A stretch of DNA of 64,000 nucleotides from Bedellia somnulentella (taxonomy: Eukaryota > Arthropoda > Insecta > Lepidoptera > Bedelliidae): the NCBI GenBank assembly GCA_963576735.1, contig OY755187.1, positions 5,208,001-5,272,000 on the forward strand. Reading direction: 5' to 3'. The notes under the pieces are model-generated. The model searched no databases, was not told the DNA's origin, and saw nothing but the letters and a program-made list of their open reading frames with translations. Shown here piece by piece: positions 46,501 to 55,310 of the stretch. The translations under genes were made by a program, and so were the position numbers. Numbering within the stretch: position 1 is the stretch's first letter; each line of letters starts with the position of its first letter.

Positions 46501-47969
46501 CAAATATCTTATTTATCGTCCACGCGAAATAAACTAATTTCAAAACAAACGATTATCTAATTTCGAATTTCAGCGTCGTAAATAGGTTTAAATTTCTTGG
46601 GTTTCGCTCATTCAATCATAAGATGAACAACTTAGTTAAATAAGTACTCATAATTAATACCCAAGAGAGTTGACAAACGCTATTTAATGTAAATGTCTCG
46701 TAATCTAATTAGAATTCATCTGAAAACGCTCATAAAACTTATCGTTTGGTCCGAAACTTTTGTCATTTGCATACAATGAAGGAATGGTGTTAGAAAGGGT
46801 TGTAGGGGTTGCTAATCTAATATAACTAAGAAGAAGGACTGAATGTATGCTAAACAATACAACTATTTGAGTAAGATGTAAAATGCAAAGTTATTTTTGA
46901 AGTGTGTGGGCTTAGAAAGACCGACATCACAAAAATACTAAGGCTTGACTGTAAAATTTTTAAATATAAAAGTTTGCGCTTTTTGTTACATTTTTAAAGG
47001 TTATGAAAACAGGCAAAGTTGAAAAATAGTTAACGTGTAGGGTGTGTGCTGTCGTTATCTTATCTCGTTTACACGGACGCATTTACTCTTAGTTTTGTTC
47101 CACGTTCTGGCTTGCATAGTACACCGATTTTTAGCACGGACGTATCGTTTAATAAATAAAAGACTATTAGTAATGCTGTGTAGTGTCGGCTTAGAATAGC
47201 ACTACCCAATTTCTTCCGGTGGGTGTACGTAAGAGGCGACTAACGGTATTGGGGGCTTTTAAGGCATTTCTGGGCGATGCGGTTGGAGACCCAGCACCAA
47301 CAACCTTTATTGTATCATCTTTTCCCCACACAACTTTCCAAAAGTGGCTAAGGAATTTCTAATTCCTTAGCTCTGGCTACGCCTTTTAGGGATTTATAGC
47401 CGTGAGTATATGTATGTAGTAATGCCTCTGTCATGGTCATATATTTGTGTGTCATCTTATTTTAGTAAGGATAGTGCAAGCTAAAGCACCTGATCAGAAA
47501 CAAAGCATAATTCCGTACTGCGAAGGGCCAGTAGGCCAAAAATGAGCTGTGATGATGATGAGTAATGGTTTCATTGACCAATCAGACTTAAGAGGACTCA
47601 ATCATGTTGCACCATTTTTGCAAAAAGGTATCTTTTTGGATTACATTCTAGTAGGTACTGTATTTACATATATATCTGAGCCATCAGTCAGTACCCATAG
47701 AAGTAAACATCTCACGTTTCATTCACATTCATCAATCTTTCATCCTAGATATTTATCACTCTCACTTACTTGGTGGATAATCCTTGTAGTTAACATCAAC
47801 GAAGACTGCAAAAGGTGAGGCGCTGATGATGGAGAGCATCCAGAGCAAGCCAATAATTCTAGATGCCCTCGTCAGCCCAGCCATTGCGTAGGTATGGAGC
47901 GGATGACATATGGCTAAGTAGCGTTCGAGTGAAAACGCTGATATTGTCAGCACTGACGCATAGGTTGCC
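33230..47969 (-). CDS. CapaR: CAPA/pyrokinin-type (PRXamide) neuropeptide GPCR, five 3' exons; best guess CAPA receptor
   Basis: Minus-strand exons 47770-47969, 43388-43529, 42878-42981, 34036-34219 and 33230-33434 all have GT-AG borders. They join in phase into 277 residues ending at TAG. In order they carry: TM3 with [10 protein letters not shown] (the ERY form of DRY), TM4, an ECL2 stretch ending NYKDYPP, an ECL2 Cys in SAFCSL, TM5 ([18 protein letters not shown]), a basic ICL3, TM6 with [12 protein letters not shown]7 with [10 protein letters not shown], and a 67-residue tail starting [12 protein letters not shown]. These are class A, neuromedin-U/PRXamide receptor marks. The ATYASVLTI and YPP contexts favour CAPA receptor over pyrokinin receptor, from memory of family sequences. 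Such receptors act at the plasma membrane and couple to calcium, in diuretic tissue for CAPA. TM1-TM2 were not found. Confidence 0.82.
33610..33740 (-). mobile_element. SINE-B fragment
   Basis: GAGCATCACGTGACATTTTA and ATAGGGGATAAGCCTATCGC. It lies 180 bases upstream of the receptor's last exon. Confidence 0.65.
34036..34219 (-). CDS. CapaR: Receptor exon: TM6, ECL3, TM7
   Basis: The acceptor is TATTACATTTCAG and the donor is CG|GTAAAA. It is 184 nt long. It encodes [20 protein letters not shown], then an extracellular loop with [10 protein letters not shown], then [17 protein letters not shown]. It has the CWxPF toggle of TM6 and the NPxxY-type NPILY of TM7. The local GC content is far above the introns. 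Confidence 0.93.
34425..34520 (+). mobile_element. SINE-A 3' part
   Basis: CTTCCGAATGTGGATGAGGA to AGTATATGTATGTATATA, running into TA repeats that border the truncated receptor exon. Confidence 0.6.
34571..34685 (-). pseudogene. Truncated second copy of the receptor TM6-TM7 exon
   Basis: Reading on the minus strand after acceptor TTCATTCCAG gives [20 protein letters not shown], then [15 protein letters not shown], then SIS. It is about 350 bases upstream of the intact exon in gene order. It differs by a six-base in-frame loss (His-Val missing before QRL) and a few conservative changes. It is cut at INEHLF by TATG/TA repeat DNA at the 3' end of a SINE-A piece, so TM7 and a proper donor are gone. 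It could be a former alternative exon or a failed tandem duplication. Confidence 0.85.
34795..35597 (+). mobile_element. Non-autonomous Helitron, same family
   Basis: From TATACTTATAATAAATCTGT to CCGATCCACTAG, followed by T. It is highly similar along its length to 53316-54215. The first bases differ slightly. It lies in the receptor intron next to the truncated TM6 exon. Confidence 0.82.
35600..36555. other. Receptor intron, nothing recognised
   Basis: AT-rich and without exon-like composition or repeats I can name. Confidence 0.45.
36560..36880 (+). repeat. SINE-C copy 1 (tRNA-derived, diverged)
   Basis: GATGTGGGCGTGAGTTCAAATC is a B-box region; the tail GATTAAAAATACTGCGC and ATTCTGTTTTGTGAATACGC matches copy 2 at 37.2-37.5 kb. 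Confidence 0.5.
37180..37500 (+). repeat. SINE-C copy 2
   Basis: CAATCCTAATATAATCGTCA, then GTACAGAGTTCGATCCTCC (B-box) and ATTCTGTTTTGTAAATATGC. About 600 bases from copy 1, same orientation. Confidence 0.5.
37701..38063 (+). CDS. Two candidate plus-strand exons nested in a receptor intron, product unknown
   Basis: Exon 37701-37787 (acceptor CTGATTTAG, donor GA|GTAAGT) reads [20 protein letters not shown] then SSRQVQLT. Exon 37898-38063 (acceptor GAGCCTTTCAG) joins in phase as [20 protein letters not shown] and continues to TAA at 38061. The composition is hydrophilic and Ser/Glu-rich until a hydrophobic end. There is no recognised domain. It could be the 3' end of a nested gene, perhaps related to the THAP exons upstream on the same strand, or chance open frames. 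Confidence 0.3.
38070..39290. other. Receptor intron, mostly unrecognised
   Basis: A short decayed SINE-A 5' piece (TTGTGTCGGTTAAGAATAAC) near 38777. A GC-richer patch at 39115-39190 resembles no element I know. Confidence 0.4.
39296..39455 (+). mobile_element. RTE 3' fragment
   Basis: GAATAAAAGAGCATGTATGA, GAGATTTGTTAGGATCGTAC, AACAGGCGTGAGTATAAG. It sits in the receptor intron. Confidence 0.75.
39715..39848 (-). mobile_element. 3'-end fragment of the same jockey-like LINE
   Basis: It matches 39960-40105 closely (AAAGTACAATTGGCGGTCT, CAGACAACCTTTGAATGGAG, CAACAACATGGTGAAAC) and lies just before the 3' tail of the longer copy, in the same orientation. This is a nested or tandem 3' stub. Confidence 0.75.
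39889..42556 (-). mobile_element. Second jockey-like non-LTR retrotransposon, frameshifted
   Basis: Minus-strand pieces in order: endonuclease C-terminal part 42181-42555 ([22 protein letters not shown]), linker 41854-42144 ([18 protein letters not shown]), RT 41183-41428 ([31 protein letters not shown]), YADDLQIC near 41130, and RT end 40386-41027. Frames differ between pieces. The 3' end is a GTACAATAAAGAG motif followed by TTCTA repeats at 39889-39905. It sits inside the receptor intron between ICL3 and TM6. Confidence 0.87.
42878..42981 (-). CDS. CapaR: Receptor exon: intracellular loop 3
   Basis: The acceptor is TTTATGCAG and the donor is G|GTAAGAA. It is 104 nt long. It encodes [16 protein letters not shown] and then a basic stretch ending SRKIIIRML, the junction into TM6. 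It is short and would be missed without the phase constraint between the TM5 and TM6 exons, which cannot join directly without a stop. Confidence 0.84.
43040..43290 (+). mobile_element. SINE-A copy in a short receptor intron
   Basis: CCCCTTTCTACCCACGGGTG to GCCGTGAGTATATGTATG. It fills most of the 400-base intron between the TM5 and ICL3 exons. Confidence 0.8.
43388..43529 (-). CDS. CapaR: Receptor exon: ECL2 cysteine and TM5
   Basis: The acceptor lies in a strong T-run (TTTTTTTTCCAG) and the donor is AAG|GTACGG. It is 142 nt long. It encodes [13 protein letters not shown], then [20 protein letters not shown] and RMALHIR. The Cys in SAFC is the expected disulphide partner of TM3. The phase matches both neighbouring exons. 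Confidence 0.88.
43565..43760 (-). mobile_element. SINE-B fragment, diverged
   Basis: CAGAGGCACTTAAACTTCTG then CAGTCATGTGGGTTTTC and AGTAGGCCCAATT, a decayed copy just upstream of the receptor TM5 exon. Confidence 0.5.
44065..44140 (-). mobile_element. SINE-A 3' part
   Basis: CATACTCACGGCTATAAATC and AGAAGGGGTAGCCAGAGC, then unrelated sequence. Confidence 0.7.
44370..44450 (+). mobile_element. RTE 3' fragment, internally deleted
   Basis: AAAAAGGCGGGTGTCC joins directly to CTGCCTAGCTAAATAG and ACTAATGGCGTGAGTAAAAG. Confidence 0.55.
44909..45180 (+). mobile_element. SINE-A copy with target duplication
   Basis: TTTTCTATTGGAGC is present at about 44895-44908 and at 45181-45194. Between them is the full repeat plus 16 extra 5' bases (CGTGCCGAGCGTTAAG), possibly the true 5' end. 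Confidence 0.88.
45191..45480 (+). mobile_element. SINE-B copy with tRNA head, sense orientation
   Basis: CGTGATAGCTGAATAGGTAG is an A-box region and GGGTTCAAATCTCGGG a B-box, about 40 bases apart. The body follows (GGGGCCTACACCAATTCGTC to CACTGTCCAAGCAAAACGTG). This copy shows the family's Pol III promoter best. Confidence 0.82.
45806..45877 (-). repeat. tRNA-derived SINE head, copy 1
   Basis: The minus strand folds partly as tRNA: seven-pair acceptor stem GACACGG/CTGTGTC, D-arm GCTTAATTGGCAGAGC, T-arm GCGGGTTCGATTCCCGC, then a T-run. The anticodon arm is imperfect (CGGG, eight-base loop, CCCG). It sits in a longer repeat with its twin 315 bases away, so I call it a SINE rather than a working tRNA gene. 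Confidence 0.65.
46121..46190 (-). repeat. tRNA-derived SINE head, copy 2
   Basis: Same as copy 1 with a few changes (GACACAG/CGGTGTC, one acceptor mismatch). Flanks GGCAGCCATTGACAC and AACGCTTAACTATCACATAA are shared with copy 1, so the two form a tandem pair from about 45790 to 46352. Confidence 0.65.
46360..47165. other. Receptor intron, nothing recognised
   Basis: No open frame with splice borders and no repeat family from elsewhere in the window. Confidence 0.45.
47177..47416 (+). mobile_element. SINE-A copy with target duplication, 350 bases from the receptor TM3 exon
   Basis: TAGTAATGC flanks at 47168-47176 and 47417-47425. Full consensus from TGTGTAGTGTCGG to GTATATGTATG. Confidence 0.9.
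47770..47969 (-). CDS. CapaR: Receptor exon: TM3, ERY motif, ICL2, TM4, start of ECL2
   Basis: The acceptor is TTTTGTTTCAG at 47970 and the donor is A|GTAAGTG. It is 200 nt long and enters needing one base. The translation runs [17 protein letters not shown], then LAICHPL, then a hydrophobic TM4 and the ECL2 piece NYKDYPP. It leaves one base that completes AAT (Asn) with the next exon. Confidence 0.88.
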
Positions 47970-48564
47970 CTGAAACAAAATTTGCGATAAGAATATTTCT
48001 AGTAGATTTTTTTTAATTCAAAATATATTTTACAATTTTTTTATATTATCGTATTTTTTTTCATTTTTTTGTATGTGGCTGTATATGGCGTACGTTTTAA
48101 ATTTGGTCTTAGTTTTGTTTATTTATTGTTTTGGCATATTAGCAATAGTCATGTTAACTTATAGTCTAAGATCCCAGAGCGATAAGACATAACTTATTTT
48201 CTAAAAGATGAAACTTTAAGTTCTCAGTAGTGTCTCAGGTACTCTGTATACCTGCGTGTTTGTGAAGTTTGCACAGTGACACCTGGGCAGGTACCAGGTG
48301 CGAAAGGTGACTAAAAATAAGAGTTACTTTACTTAAATTTAGATGGCTGATTTTTAGATATATTTGAAAGAATATCATTCTCAAATAGTATCGCAAATAT
48401 CAGACACTTTTCTTGGGCCAAAACTTTTGTCAGACGCTTTAAAGCTCCACCAAAAATAAATGAACTTTACTTATTTTTTAATGTCTGATTTTTTAATATG
48501 TTATCAAGATAACTATAACATTTGTTGCCTGTTTGTATCTATATTTAGTCAGTCAGACAAATCG

Positions 48565-48640
48565 AAAATTTTTAATTCCTTAGCGCTGGCTACCCCCTCT
48601 AGGTATTTATAGCCGCGAGTATATGTATGTATGTAAGTTC
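48565..48640 (+). mobile_element. SINE-A 3' part
   Basis: TTCCTTAGCGCTGGCTACCC and CCGCGAGTATATGTATG. Confidence 0.7.
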
Positions 48641-48893
48641 ATAATTCATTTTAATTGTAACTTTGATTCCTTGTTATTTTTTAGGGGTATGCTTCGGATA
48701 TATTAATTGGAACAAATTTTTTGAGCTGTTATTTAAAAAATCGAGATGTTATTTATTATGATTAGTTGAAAAACATATTGAGCAGTTATTTAATTTAATG
48801 GCGGTTGAATAATTATTGCGACAGTAAAACATAGACAGTAATGAAAAATGTAATAGTCGGTTATTTTATCATACAATGTCAATTCTAAAAATG

Positions 48894-49349
48894 ATTGAGT
48901 AGTCCAATAATTAAATGGGCGGTAAAAATGATGGAATGAGCAGTTCGATAAATAGTTCGGCAGATCGTAACGATGCATGCCTGTTTGTATCTATACTTGC
49001 TTGTTTGCATGTCGGGGGGTGCAGAGGGGCAGAGCCCCCCTGCTTGGGGGGGTCGGGGGGCGAAAGCCCCCTGCAGACAAAGAAAAGCTAGGTGGTCACA
49101 TTTAATTAGGTTAGGTTAGGTTAGATTATGTATAAAACGAGCGAGCGTAGCGCAGCGGAGCGAGCCCTAAATGCCTGATGCATGCATATAGATGCATGCC
49201 TATATGCTTACTTACTTTATTTTGTTTATTTTTTTACTTTATTTGTTTAGAATGAGATTTCTTACCGACAAATTCCGATTTATTACTACCCACGCGTAAC
49301 CGCTCGTTCAATATTTTTTACCGCCCATTTAATTATTTTCCTACTCAAT
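48894..49349. mobile_element. Foldback element with GC-rich hairpins and TTAGG repeats
   Basis: AATAATTAAATGGGCGGTAA at 48906-48928 is perfectly inverted at 49315-49337 over 23 bases, and TGAGTAG/CTACTCA lie just outside. The core 49013-49075 is very GC-rich with GGGGC-AGA-GCCCC and GGGGGC-GAAA-GCCCCC hairpins. TTAGG repeats at 49106-49124 and a GAGCGAGCGTAGCGCAGCG stretch follow. Unclassified. Confidence 0.55.
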
Positions 49350-49797
49350 TATATATTCACTGATCCATTTCATTATTTTTTATTACTCATTTTTGTTTAC
49401 TTTACTGCTTAGTTTTAACTGCTGATCTAGTTATTAAACGTGCCATTTATAATTTTTAACTTACCAAAACCGCTATATACAACTGCCTCATTAAATCAGT
49501 GCCTATATTAATCTGATCATAAACATTCTTGCACTACCACAAAGCTACTCTTATCAGGAGTAATTAAAGCTATATAAAAATAAATACGAATTTAATAAAA
49601 GGCAAGCAGTGATTGAAGAAACCTTAGATAAAACCAATCCGAATTCAATATTTATTAAAACTTATTTATAGTTTAACTAGATTTCTACCCACAACTACGT
49701 TCGCGTAGACATTTTTTTAAGCATAAGCAAAATATCGGTACACTATGATTAATTTCAAAACAAGCGCACATTTAAATCCATTTTATACAATGTACAC

Positions 49798-50048
49798 ACA
49801 TACATAGTCACATATACTCACGGCTATAAATCCCTAGAAAGGGTAGCCAGAGCTTCAAAATAAGAAATTCCTCTGCCCCTTTTTTGGAAGTTGAGTGGGG
49901 AAAAGACTGTAAAATAAAAGTTGTTGGTGATGGGTGTACAACCGCATCGCCCAAAAATACCCTTCAATACCCGTAGCCGCCTCTCAAGCCCACCTATGGG
50001 GAGAAAGGGGGTAGTGCTGTTTTTAGCCTAAAGGACGACACTACACAA
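49798..50048 (-). mobile_element. SINE-A copy
   Basis: Left end ATATACTCACGGCTATAAAT, right end GACGACACTACACAAC, with a small insertion near 50025. Confidence 0.85.
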
Positions 50049-50049
50049 C

Positions 50050-50555
50050 ATCGACACTAAGTAACGGTATACAATGTGCGCAACATTTTGTCAACTAAGA
50101 GGGAAGATTTCTAAACAATATGAACCCCAACAATTATTAAAAACCCAAGAAACAAAACTCTTAGCTCTTAACAAACAGTAGTTTTGGCTCTTCTTTGTCA
50201 GTAAGTCAATCATTGAATTCTCTTGCTTTATCTTATTCAGTTGTAATGTAACAAAAATGCCGTTTATTCTTATTCCATAAAATATATTCCTAGATATTAT
50301 CTGTTTCGGATAATATATATCAGGAAATCCTTTAATGCTTTCTTATCCTGCTTAAGAAACTCACATCCGAAGGATTCTGTTCAATATCAATATGTCGTTT
50401 CCAACTATTGCGGCAACTTACAAAAGAGAAATTCCATGAAAATAAAGTCTAAGAGCGACATTTTACGATGGAGTTGAAACTTTTGTGGTCATAATTGGTT
50501 TACCTTGTTTGCTTGAAACGATGAGACAGTTCATCAAATTCTTATATAATCTTAA
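50050..50555. other. No gene or repeat recognised
   Basis: Moderately AT-rich sequence between a SINE-A and a SINE-B copy. The receptor's TM1-TM2 exon was looked for here and not found. Confidence 0.4.
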
Positions 50556-50559
50556 AGTC

Positions 50560-50865
50560 AAAAGTTCACGCCGTATTTCCCCGAAGGGGTTGGCAGAGGT
50601 ACTATTACTTCTGAACATCACGTGACATTGTCACCTGGCGTTCAGAGTACTCAAGTTTTAGGCAGGGGCAGGTCTATCGCCGTTTTGTACGAATACACGG
50701 TCACATGACTAAATCCAAATCAGTCATGTAGGTTTTCCCTCACCGTCAACAACCATGATGAATTAACCACACATATGTTTTAGAAATGACAAATTGGTGT
50801 AGGCCCGAACCGGGATTTGAACCCTTATCGTCTGAACTATAAACGGTGTTCTACCCTTGCATATA
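50560..50865 (-). mobile_element. SINE-B copy with head
   Basis: CCGAAGGGGTTGGCAGAGGT at the left, CGGGATTTGAACCCTTATCG (reversed B-box) near 50810. Confidence 0.8.
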
Positions 50866-50969
50866 ATGTAGGCTATAAGGAGTGCTATACAAGAAAACAT
50901 CAATAGCTGCACCAGGAAAATAGATGATGTTGCTGCATTATTGGCAAGTGATTTTGCGCAGTTGATTCC

Positions 50970-51140
50970 AAGATACAAAACGGCGATAGGCCTGCCCCCT
51001 ATCACGTGAGTACACTGTCTTAGCAAAACGTGGGTACCTTCTCTGGAAACTAGATGGCGCTTGCCATGTGAGTTCAGGAGTATTGGTACCTCTGCCAAGC
51101 CCTTCGGGGATAAACGGCGTGAACGTTTATGTTTATGTTT
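50970..51140 (+). mobile_element. SINE-B body, inverted partner of the copy at 50.6 kb
   Basis: CGATAGGCCTGCCCCCTATC to CGTGAACGTTTATGTTTATG. The TTTATG repeats look like the family's 3' tail. Confidence 0.75.
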
Positions 51141-51379
51141 CCAAGATATATCTGTTTGTAGTATTTTCTAAGACTTTCACGATTGCACATTATAATCAAA
51201 ACAACTTTTGACTTTCGGATATTTTAATCGCCTTTTATAACATGGTCGCGCGTTATTACAGCCCGACGTGTCGAAAACTTTTCAGTTATCATGGTCACGG
51301 GAAGAGGTTTTTCGAATGGGGTAGATATAAAAATCTATCCCCTCCTGGTCAGTTTTTAATAATAATAAGCATAAAGCAT

Positions 51380-51530
51380 AAACGTTCACGCTGAATATCC
51401 CCGAAGGGGTTGGCAGAGGTACTAATACTTCTGAACATCACGTGACTTTGTCACCTGGTGTTCAGAGTACCCACGTTTTGCATGGACAGTGTTCTCACGT
51501 GATAGGGGGCAGGCCTATCGCCGTTTTTAA
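51380..51530 (-). mobile_element. SINE-B body
   Basis: AACGTTCACGCTGAATATCC, GGCAGAGGTACTAATACTTC, CAGGCCTATCGCCGTTTT. Confidence 0.78.
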
Positions 51531-51959
51531 ATGATGTAAATATTACTTGAGGAATTAATAATAAAGGAAATAAGAATCAGAAAACACGGGATAAAAATAC
51601 GGGTCGTGATGTTCAGAAGTATTCGTTTCTCGAATAATCTGAAAACATGTTACACAATTTAGAAAGTTATAACTTTGCCCTTCAAGTTGAATCCAAAAAA
51701 AAAAAAACTTTACTCAAACATTTTATAACATTAGTTAAGTTCATTCAAAAAATATTCGCTATTGGTTCGAGTTTTGTTGCTTTCTGCAAATACGTGATAT
51801 TTGCGTAATATCAAGGACGACATATTTCATGTGGTCGACGGTTTTCTGTAAGTAAACTAATTCGATTGTTTCAGATACATGCAGTTATGGTGCCAGAACA
51901 ATGACTATGTGAAGAATTGTGGAGCGAATAGAAGCATTAAATTAAAGAAATAAATATTT

Positions 51960-52190
51960 TTTAGATAAATGGTCGTGTTAGTAGAGGATGACCTTGAAGC
52001 CCACATTCGGGTCCAATAGAGAGTTTGCTAAAAAGGCAGGCGTCCTTAGTATGAATAATAAAAGAGCATGTATGAAAAAAAATATTGATGTAATTGAAGC
52101 TAGAAAGGTTTGCCAGGATCGTACAAATTGGCGATCGATAGTTTCTGCCTTCCCCAATGGGAACTGATGGCGTGAGTATATGTATGCACG
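51960..52190 (+). mobile_element. RTE 3' fragment
   Basis: GTAGAGGATGACCTTGAAGC, AGTATGAATAATAAAAGAGC, TGATGGCGTGAGTATATGTA. Confidence 0.8.
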
Positions 52191-52464
52191 TAAATATTTT
52201 TATACAAACAAGTCTTTTTTATTTTATTTGTAAAATTGACGGATCAGTGGAAAATAAATTAATTCGAATAAGAAATGTAACACTTGATACGTTCTTAGCC
52301 TTAGTAACCTTTACAGATAATTAAGCTCCTTCGTCTAAAAAAAAGCAATCACATAATGAGACATAATTTTATATTTTTTAAGTTGAAAAGAATCACAATA
52401 ATTTTTAAACACTCGTATGAGAAATCTTATCACAGAAGCAATTTTATAATTAATATTTAAACTC

Positions 52465-52805
52465 AAGTCAAACATTCACGCCGTATATCTCCGAAGTGGT
52501 TGGCAGAGGTACTAATACTTCTGAACATCACGTGACATTGTCACCTGGTGTTCAGAGTACCTACGTTTTGCTTGGACAGTGTACTCACGTGATAGGGGGC
52601 AACCCTTTCGCCGTTTTTGTACGAATACACTGTCACATGACTAAGTACAACTAAGCCATGTGAGTTTACTCACGATATTTTCCCACACCGTTAATAACCG
52701 TGATAAGAAAAGACAAATTGTTTTAGGCCCACCCCGGGATTGGAACAATTATCCTCTGAGCGATAAGCGGTGGTTTTCTACCCACTGAGCTACCTTGATT
52801 TAATA
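52465..52805 (-). mobile_element. SINE-B copy with head
   Basis: CGCCGTATATCTCCGAAGTG at the left; reversed head CTACCCACTGAGCTACCTTG at 52778-52797. Part of a larger duplicated block shared with 59.9-60.5 kb. Confidence 0.8.
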
Positions 52806-53300
52806 TACCTACTTGCATAGAAATATAATTACTCCTACTTGCATATAAGTTCACTTTTTTTATATCTTTTATTATAAATTCACTTTTATTGCCGCCTCTT
52901 ACCAAATCTGTGAATTTTTGTGTGTCTTTACGAACTATTCGCTGAATACAAGTATTTTCTAGCATCAACCGTCAAGTCAGAAACCAAGTGTTTTTTTAAT
53001 AATTTGTATTTAATTTCAATACAAAAGTATGTTGATAAAAGTCGTATGATACACGAGCGCAATAAACCTCTTACAGCTCGGTTCGTTAAAAGATAATTTA
53101 AAATCCACCTCGTCCTTGATAACTAACTTTGCTTTCTTGTATCGTAAGATAATGCACTTTTGTCGTGTCAAAATGTACAAAATATTAACTGACATGCATG
53201 CGATATACTTAAACAAAAGTGAATTTTCAGGAATGGCATTTTCAAAGCTGTGCTGGGAACAATGTGCACATTTGTCACATCAATTAATTACATGTGAATG
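52795..53300 (+). repeat. Duplicated non-coding segment, copy 1 (partner 60060-60550)
   Basis: ACCAAATCTGTGAATTTTTG, GTTGATAAAAGTCGTATGAT and TACAAAATATTAACTG are shared with 60060-60550 in the same order and orientation, extending the adjoining SINE-B match. Copy 1 is directly followed by a Helitron. Confidence 0.8.
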
Positions 53301-53315
53301 TTTTTCTTTTATCTA

Positions 53316-54215
53316 TCTATACTTATAATAAATCTGTAGAGAGGTCAATTCTGTACATGGAATATATTTTCAAAATAACTATCAGGGGGTGATTAGGGAT
53401 CGATACTGATGCCAAAAATGCAATCAGTAAAATTTTTGTCTGTCTGTCTGTCGGTTTGTATGTTCCTTATGGAAACAAAAACTACTCGACGGATTTTAAC
53501 GAAACTTGGTACAACTATTCTTCATACTCCTGGGCAGGTTTTTGTATACTTTCCAGCAGAATAGTAAAGGGGAATTTTGGGAAATTTTGGGAAAACGGGA
53601 GAAGTTAGTCCATTTTTTAAGCTTCCCTCGCGTGTGCAGCCTTAATGGTCAAAGTTACATAGAAATCACGTATGACGGAAATATTCTACATAAAATTATC
53701 TAAAAAATATTCCGCAACAGTATATGTCTATCTTTTATGGTTGACTCACAACAACACGTGTAACTCTTGATAGCTTAGCAGTTCGGCGCATTCTGATTAT
53801 ATTTGTTTTCTCTTACGTTTATAATACTCTCAATCACCCTTATTCCAAAAGTTAACATTATTACCTACTCAATAAAAAAAGAATCATAGAAATCGGTATA
53901 GAAACACCAAAATTAATAGTCCCAACATAATAGTCGCACGCGATCAAAACCAAATCCTTAGTAATTTACATATTACGTACTAGATGGCGCCAGTAGTTGC
54001 ATCAATTAAAACCTAAAAATTAGCTTAATTTCGGAGATATTGATCTGAACCGATCATAAAAGCGCTTTCAAAATCACAAAGTAACACTATATTCAGACAT
54101 GAGTGCTGTAAGTGGTAATAAAGGCGCTAATTTCATAACGCTTGAGCAGTGATTGAAGAAACCTCCAATATTTTTAAAACTACGCTACCCGTGCGAAGCG
54201 GGGCCGATCCACTAG
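53316..54215 (+). mobile_element. Non-autonomous Helitron, complete
   Basis: Starts TCTATACTTATAATAAATCT after A and ends GATCCACTAG before T, so it is inserted between A and T. A hairpin CCCG-TGCGAAG-CGGG precedes the end. Inside are a TGTC run and GACGGATTTTAACGAAACTT. No replicase frame. Confidence 0.85.
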
Positions 54216-54744
54216 TTAACAATAAAGTGATCTAGTGTTTTAGGTAATAATGATGAATGTATGATTTTGATGGTAATAATGTAAAATACACAAACATTTT
54301 AAAATAGGTGTTTCAGCACTATGCTATGAAGGGGAATTTCTTTTCCACGCCATACCACTGGTATGGTGGGTCATTAGCGCATATGTCAACACATTTTACT
54401 TCTTTTTATATTTCCTTTAATAAGGAGTACGCAATCTTGAAGTCTTTTTGAGTCGTTGGGACCCACAGTTAGCCACATTACTTATAACATAAGTATAACT
54501 TTTTTTAATATTCCGGCACTTTAAAGTAAACTTATTATATTTATTTCTTTAATTAGGGAATCGTAAAATGTGATAGTGATAACAAACCCAAGTACTTGTT
54601 GCTCGTAATAGACTGCAGTTCGATAGGGCTCTCTAGCAATACCGAATCGAATTGATCGAATGAAATGTTAATTGGTTAGCGAGATGGTGTGATGGTCATG
54701 TGTATTTGCAATCTAAGGTTTATATTTATAGTTGTATCTAGCCT

Positions 54745-54915
54745 AAAAGAGCCGGCTTAGAATACCACTTTTCCTCTTACTATGGTAGTAGTTCGAGGGG
54801 AAAAGGTCTACCATCTTGTTAGAAACCCTATAAATTTTAAAATGTTTCTGAGGAGTTCCAGCTCTAAAGCTCTGTCTACCCCTTTTTTCGGATTTATGCC
54901 GTAAGAATATGTACT
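54745..54915 (+). mobile_element. SINE-A copy, degenerate and internally deleted
   Basis: GAGCCGGCTTAGAATACCAC at the start, GCTCTGTCTACCCCTTTT near the end; the central B-box-like GGTTGGAGACCC block is missing. Confidence 0.55.
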
Positions 54916-55137
54916 CGTGTAACATTGATATGATAAAAAATTCAAACACTCGCATATCTTAAAATAAAAACAATATGTGTGGCACTCGAGGACTGCCTCG
55001 GTAAAGCTATTTGCATTGCATCTATTCAAAAATAAGAAGATGAATATTGTTGATTTAAAATTCATTTTTTTATTTACCTTACAATACATGTAAGTTATTC
55101 AGGAATGTTTTTCATTGTAACTATAATAATACTATAA

Positions 55138-55310
55138 TAACTCTTTATTGTACATCCCAAAAAAACAACAACAATTACAAAAAAATATCGGTACAAAAGC
55201 CAAAGTAAAACTGGCGGTCTTATCACTAAGAGCGATCTCTTCCAGACAACCCAAGAATGGAAAGATTTGCTGGATTAAAAACATGTTCGGTAGATGTCCA
55301 ATAAATTTAA
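55138..55310 (-). mobile_element. 3'-end fragment of the jockey-like LINE
   Basis: Starts CTCTTTATTGTACATCCC and continues TGGCGGTCTTATCACTAAGA and GCGATCTCTTCCAGACAACC, matching the 3' UTR of the 39.9-42.6 kb element in the same orientation. Confidence 0.75.

Noticed and set aside
48790..48978. Minus-strand 62-residue frame at 48.8-49.0 kb as receptor TM1-TM2
   Set aside because: No TM2 NLAxxD motif, and it overlaps the arm of a foldback element.
50763..51098. Minus-strand 111-residue frame at 50.76-51.10 kb
   Set aside because: It spans two opposed SINE-B pieces and the DNA between them.
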